Source of the DNA: an uncultured Flavobacteriales bacterium | Lineage (GTDB): Bacteria > Bacteroidota > Bacteroidia > Flavobacteriales_D > Sanyastnellaceae | Reading direction: 5' to 3' | Assembly: GCA_937974555.1 (NCBI GenBank) | Contig: CALJKR010000071.1 | Coordinates: forward strand, 46,514-110,513 | Length of the DNA: 64,000 nucleotides | Shown here: positions 61,085 to 64,000 of the stretch, in pieces | Layout of the letters: each line of letters starts with the position of its first letter | Position numbering within the stretch: position 1 is the first letter of the stretch | Made by a program: the position numbers and the translations under genes | The notes under the pieces: generated by a model | Told to the model about the DNA's origin: nothing | Databases searched by the model: none | The model's input: the letters and a program-made list of their open reading frames with translations, nothing else

Positions 61085-61299
61085 TAGGGATATTCTGGTT
61101 TGGGTGTTTTGACAGATTTTCCTTTGTGCTCCAAAAGGCTTTTGGATTTTTTATTTCGTTTTCGGGTTTCTTTCACGCGCTCATTGTTGTCCTTTCTGTG
61201 CTGCTCGTAGTTGTAACCCTTGCTTTTGCTGGAAGACTGGCATCCAGATCCGGCCAGAATGGAAAAGGATAAAAAGATGAAAATGAAAAGTATTCTCAT
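61084..61299 (-). CDS. Small Lys-rich lipoprotein, 71 aa
   Basis: A 71-aa protein with a signal peptide and lipobox LAGSGC (Cys20), followed by a short, very basic and hydrophilic tail rich in Lys, Arg, Asn and Glu (EQHRKDNNERVKETRKRNKK). Probably a small outer- or inner-membrane lipoprotein of unknown role. It overlaps the RND gene by 4 bp and rmlA by 1 bp, so it is locked into the operon. Confidence 0.7.
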   Translation of the reverse strand: MRILFIFIFLSFSILAGSGCQSSSKSKGYNYEQHRKDNNERVKETRKRNKKSKSLLEHKGKSVKTPKPEYP

Positions 61300-63758
61300 T
61301 GATTTTCAATTTTAATTTCTTCGATTTCCTCCAAGTCTCCGGGCTCCGGGGTTTGAAATTCCTCTGTAGTTCCGGACTTTTGAAAACTTAACAACATAGC
61401 AGGAAGTACCACCAGATTGGTGAAAAGAGCACTAAGTAAGGTTAGTGCCGTTAAAATGCCCAATGCACGTGATCCATCAAATTGTGAAAATGCAAACATT
61501 CCAAATCCAAAGAAAAGGACTATGGAGGTGTATAAAATGGATGCCCCTGTGTCTTTTACAGCAATCAATACACAATCATATAGGCTGTATTTCTTAAGCC
61601 AAAGCTCTTGTCTGTATTTGGCAAGGAAGTGAATTGTATTGTCTACCGTAATTCCAAAGGCGATGCTAAATACCAAGATGGTAGAGGGTTTGAGGGGAAT
61701 ACCAAAATAGCCCATAAGACCTGCAGTGATGAGTTGAGGAATGATATTGGGGATGAGCGATATAAAGACCATTCGAGGCGATTTGAACATCCAAGCCATC
61801 ATGATGCTGATTACAACGATGGCAAATAACATCGAGCTAAATAAATTATCTACTAAATAATCAGTGCCTTCCAAAAAGACGATTGACGTCCCAGTGAAGA
61901 AAACATCAAACTTGTCTTTGGGGAAAATGCTGTCTACTTTGGGACGAAGATTTTTAAGAAATGCATCCATCTCTTTGGTGCCAATGTCCGCGACATGTGC
62001 ACTTACGCGTGTCTGTGATTTGGTACTGTCGATAAAAGCTTTCTCTGAGCCTTTGGCACCATATTCAAATCTGAAAAATGGGGCGATATAACTTTGCTCG
62101 CTTCTCTGAATGAGGTCGTAGCGATCGGGATCGCCATTGTAAAAGGCTTGTCGTGCAAATTTGGAAGCATCGGCAATGGATAAGCTTTTGGACAACTGCG
62201 GATATGTAGCCAGGGTGTCTTGCAATTGGGATAGTTTGGCAATGACCTGTGGCTTGGTTATTACACCTTTCTTTTTACTTTCAATCATGATTTCAAAAGG
62301 CATCACACCATTGAAATGTTTTTCAAACCATCTCAAATCGGTAATCACGCGATCATGATCGGGAAGGTCATCCACGATGTTTCCGGTGGTTTCAACCAAG
62401 GTCATCCCGTAGATGCTTACGACGGTTGTTGCGATGGTGATTCCATAGATCCAACGACGTCTTTTGGTGATGGTCTTGACCAGTCCTTCCAGTAATTTAA
62501 ATAGCCACTCCATATCCATGTGCTTCAAATGGCGGGGACCTGGAGCAGAGGTGTACGAGAATAAAATGGGAAAGGCAATCAAGGAAATAAAGAACATCAA
62601 CATGGAGTTCAATGCTGAAATGACCCCAAATTGTTTGAGCAATTCACTATCAATGAAAATGAAAGTCGCAAATCCAACAGCAGTAGTGGCATTGATCATG
62701 AATGACGCTTCTCCTACTTTTTGGATTACCCGAGCCATGGCTCTCATTTTATTGCCATGAATAACAAACTCTGAATGGTATTTGGTTAATAGGTATATGC
62801 AGTTGGGTACCCCGATGACAATCATCAATGGGGGAATCAAACCCATGAGCATGGTAATGGGATAGTCAAATAGCGCGATGGTTCCCATGGAGAAAATCAC
62901 CCCAATGCCAATGATAAGTGTGCAGATTAAAACTGCGCGAACGCTTCTAAAAAAGACAAGAATGGAAAGGGCGGAGACGACCAATGAAAGGATGGTGAAA
63001 AATTGAAGTTCTTTTTTCACCTTCGTCATCATGGTGTTTCTGACAAAGGGCAATCCGCTGACATAGACAGGGATTCTGGTTTTGTCCTTGAATTCATCCG
63101 CAATGGCCACCATGCGATCGACGGCATCTCCTCTGTTTTTTGAATTGAAAATTTTGGGATTGATGAATACCATCAAGACAGTTGCGTCACTTTTTGCCTT
63201 ATACAGCAAACCTTCATAAAAAGGTAGGTCATGCAACTTGCGGTATATGCTATCTACTTGGCTTTGCGTTTTGGGCGTATAGGGGACAATCTTTCTAAAA
63301 CTAAATTTGTAAGCCGTATCCGCACGATCCGATTCTGTTTGAACCAAGGACTTGGAGATAATCGTATCCGCATACATTTCATAAGCATGCGCTATGGAGA
63401 AAATACTATCCACGATGGGCATTTCTTTGGTAACCAAAACGCCATTTTCTTCCACTTGCACCGGAACCTTGATTTTCTTCATGTTCTCCCCAAGCGATTT
63501 CCAAGCATTGAAATTGGGTAGTTCCCAAATTTCTGGGTCATTACAGCCGAAGACCAGAACATTGCCATCCTCTGAAAACTGTTTGGTGAAATTTTCGTAA
63601 GCGACATAAGTACTGTCGTCATGGGGTAAAACCCCTGAAAATTGATAACTCATTCGGACATTGCGTGCTTCCCAACCCATCCAAGCGGTTAGAAGAAGAA
63701 GTACAACACCCAGAGAAATTCTATTGCGTAAAATAAAGCCGGCGATGGATCCCCACAT
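61296..63758 (-). CDS. RND/MMPL family transporter
   Basis: An 820-aa membrane protein with the RND layout: one N-terminal helix, a large periplasmic loop (SGVLPHDDSTYVAYENFTKQ), a cluster of about five helices (RAVLICTLIIGIGVIFSMGT), a second periplasmic loop and a second cluster (GFGMFAFSQFDGSRALGILT). It resembles the lipid- or hopanoid-exporting MMPL branch (Predicted exporter) rather than multidrug AcrB. No adaptor or outer-membrane factor is next to it. Substrate unknown. The short C-terminal tail is acidic. Confidence 0.88.
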   Translation of the reverse strand: MWGSIAGFILRNRISLGVVLLLLTAWMGWEARNVRMSYQFSGVLPHDDSTYVAYENFTKQFSEDGNVLVFGCNDPEIWELPNFNAWKSLGENMKKIKVPVQVEENGVLVTKEMPIVDSIFSIAHAYEMYADTIISKSLVQTESDRADTAYKFSFRKIVPYTPKTQSQVDSIYRKLHDLPFYEGLLYKAKSDATVLMVFINPKIFNSKNRGDAVDRMVAIADEFKDKTRIPVYVSGLPFVRNTMMTKVKKELQFFTILSLVVSALSILVFFRSVRAVLICTLIIGIGVIFSMGTIALFDYPITMLMGLIPPLMIVIGVPNCIYLLTKYHSEFVIHGNKMRAMARVIQKVGEASFMINATTAVGFATFIFIDSELLKQFGVISALNSMLMFFISLIAFPILFSYTSAPGPRHLKHMDMEWLFKLLEGLVKTITKRRRWIYGITIATTVVSIYGMTLVETTGNIVDDLPDHDRVITDLRWFEKHFNGVMPFEIMIESKKKGVITKPQVIAKLSQLQDTLATYPQLSKSLSIADASKFARQAFYNGDPDRYDLIQRSEQSYIAPFFRFEYGAKGSEKAFIDSTKSQTRVSAHVADIGTKEMDAFLKNLRPKVDSIFPKDKFDVFFTGTSIVFLEGTDYLVDNLFSSMLFAIVVISIMMAWMFKSPRMVFISLIPNIIPQLITAGLMGYFGIPLKPSTILVFSIAFGITVDNTIHFLAKYRQELWLKKYSLYDCVLIAVKDTGASILYTSIVLFFGFGMFAFSQFDGSRALGILTALTLLSALFTNLVVLPAMLLSFQKSGTTEEFQTPEPGDLEEIEEIKIENQ

Positions 63759-63851
63759 ATCGATACAGTTTACCTAAGTATAATGCACAAAGAAACGAAA
63801 GGAATAGTAGAGAAATGAAATAAAAATCATTAATTGAGTAGGGCGTTTGGA

Positions 63852-63874
63852 GCGAATATTTATTCTATATTCGC
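63852..63874. promoter_or_regulatory. Palindrome over the gdhA -7 box
   Basis: GCGAATAT (63852-63859) and ATATTCGC (63867-63874) are perfect 8-bp inverted arms with a 7-nt spacer; two of three further outer bases also match. The right arm covers the -7 box of gdhA. Confidence 0.6.
63866..63873 (+). promoter_or_regulatory. gdhA promoter -7 box
   Basis: TATATTCG matches TAnnTTYG, 30 nt before the start codon at 63904. A TTTG lies 16 nt upstream (63846-63849), slightly closer than usual. Confidence 0.6.
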
Positions 63875-63903
63875 CCCGAATTTGATTCATTAAATAAACT
63901 ATT

Positions 63904-64000
63904 ATGTCAAACAATTATCAAGCACAGGTTGATGCCTTCATGGCAAAGGTTAAGGCAATGAACCCTAACGAACCTGAGTTTTTGCAAGCTGTACACGAAG
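63904..64000 (+). CDS. gdhA: Glutamate dehydrogenase (partial, N-terminus only)
   Basis: The first ~32 residues of a protein running off the right edge: MSNNYQAQVDAFMAKVKAMN, then PNEPEFLQAVHE. The spacing of Asn-Pro-x-Glu-Pro-Glu-Phe-x-Gln-Ala-Val is typical of the N-terminal helix of hexameric NADP-type glutamate dehydrogenase, which makes glutamate from 2-oxoglutarate and ammonia. The dehydrogenase core lies outside the window, so the call rests on this short motif and on a strong-looking promoter with a palindrome. Confidence 0.75.
   Translation, partial: MSNNYQAQVDAFMAKVKAMNPNEPEFLQAVHE

Noticed and set aside
1..64000. CRISPR arrays, insertion sequences or phage genes
   Set aside because: No direct-repeat array, transposase, integrase or phage structural motif seen on either strand.

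Overview
The window reads as a chromosomal segment of a Bacteroidota bacterium, most likely order Flavobacteriales. The signs are a GldG-type gliding-motility protein, a GWxTD-domain protein, a secreted metalloprotease with a type IX secretion C-terminal sorting domain, a complete-looking menaquinone operon, several lipoproteins, and upstream boxes of the Bacteroidota -7 type TAnnTTTG/TAnnTTCG (for example before rpsL, rpsA, accD, the men operon and gdhA). Purine-rich ribosome binding sites are mostly absent, as is usual for this phylum. The base composition is moderately AT-rich and even. I see no tRNA, rRNA, CRISPR array, prophage, transposase or plasmid-like segment.

Layout. (1) 1-2939, minus: envelope/secreted genes (CHAP amidase, two TPR proteins, a secreted endonuclease/phosphatase-fold protein). 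(2) 3006-5057, minus: rpsA with its own promoter, structured leader and terminator. (3) 5095-6480, plus: a lone GH13 amylase lipoprotein. (4) 6481-14117, minus: a seven-gene run of three glycosyltransferases, a GWxTD protein, a compact ComEC, HMG-CoA lyase and PlsC. (5) 14155-22497, plus: the menaquinone operon (hotdog thioesterase, menF, menD, menB, menA, a membrane protein, menC, menE), ending in rdgB. (6) 22535-26240, plus: accA, an OmpA/TPR lipoprotein and accD. (7) 26252-33505: an unlisted 55-aa gene, a DUF58 protein, a TamA/BamA-like outer-membrane protein, a SpoU methyltransferase, a DUF4340 protein and gldG. (8) 33791-51561, plus: the merged str-S10-spc-alpha cluster, rpsL to rplQ (33 genes), without tuf or adk. 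(9) 51652-57072, plus: etfB, etfA, a bifunctional nuclease, a small coiled-coil protein and the secreted metalloprotease. (10) 57087-63758, minus: GH29 fucosidase, a DUF2147 protein, a small hypothetical protein, polyprenyl diphosphate synthase, rmlA, a small lipoprotein and an RND/MMPL exporter. (11) 63904 to the end, plus: the start of gdhA.

How the genes fit together. The men operon makes the naphthoquinone ring and attaches the isoprenoid tail, which the polyprenyl synthase at 59248-60225 could supply. EtfAB could feed electrons into that quinone pool through an ETF dehydrogenase elsewhere. AccA/AccD and PlsC serve lipid synthesis. The glycosyltransferases and RmlA point to surface polysaccharide. 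The rest is translation and secretion machinery.

No obvious new defence or mobile system is present. The less ordinary signals are regulatory and architectural: outward-facing overlapping -7 boxes, palindromes on the gdhA and rpsA promoters, a hairpin at the start of the rpsL leader, terminator-like hairpins inside signal-peptide codons of two secreted enzymes, a gldG without gldF, and a 55-aa gene below usual size cut-offs.
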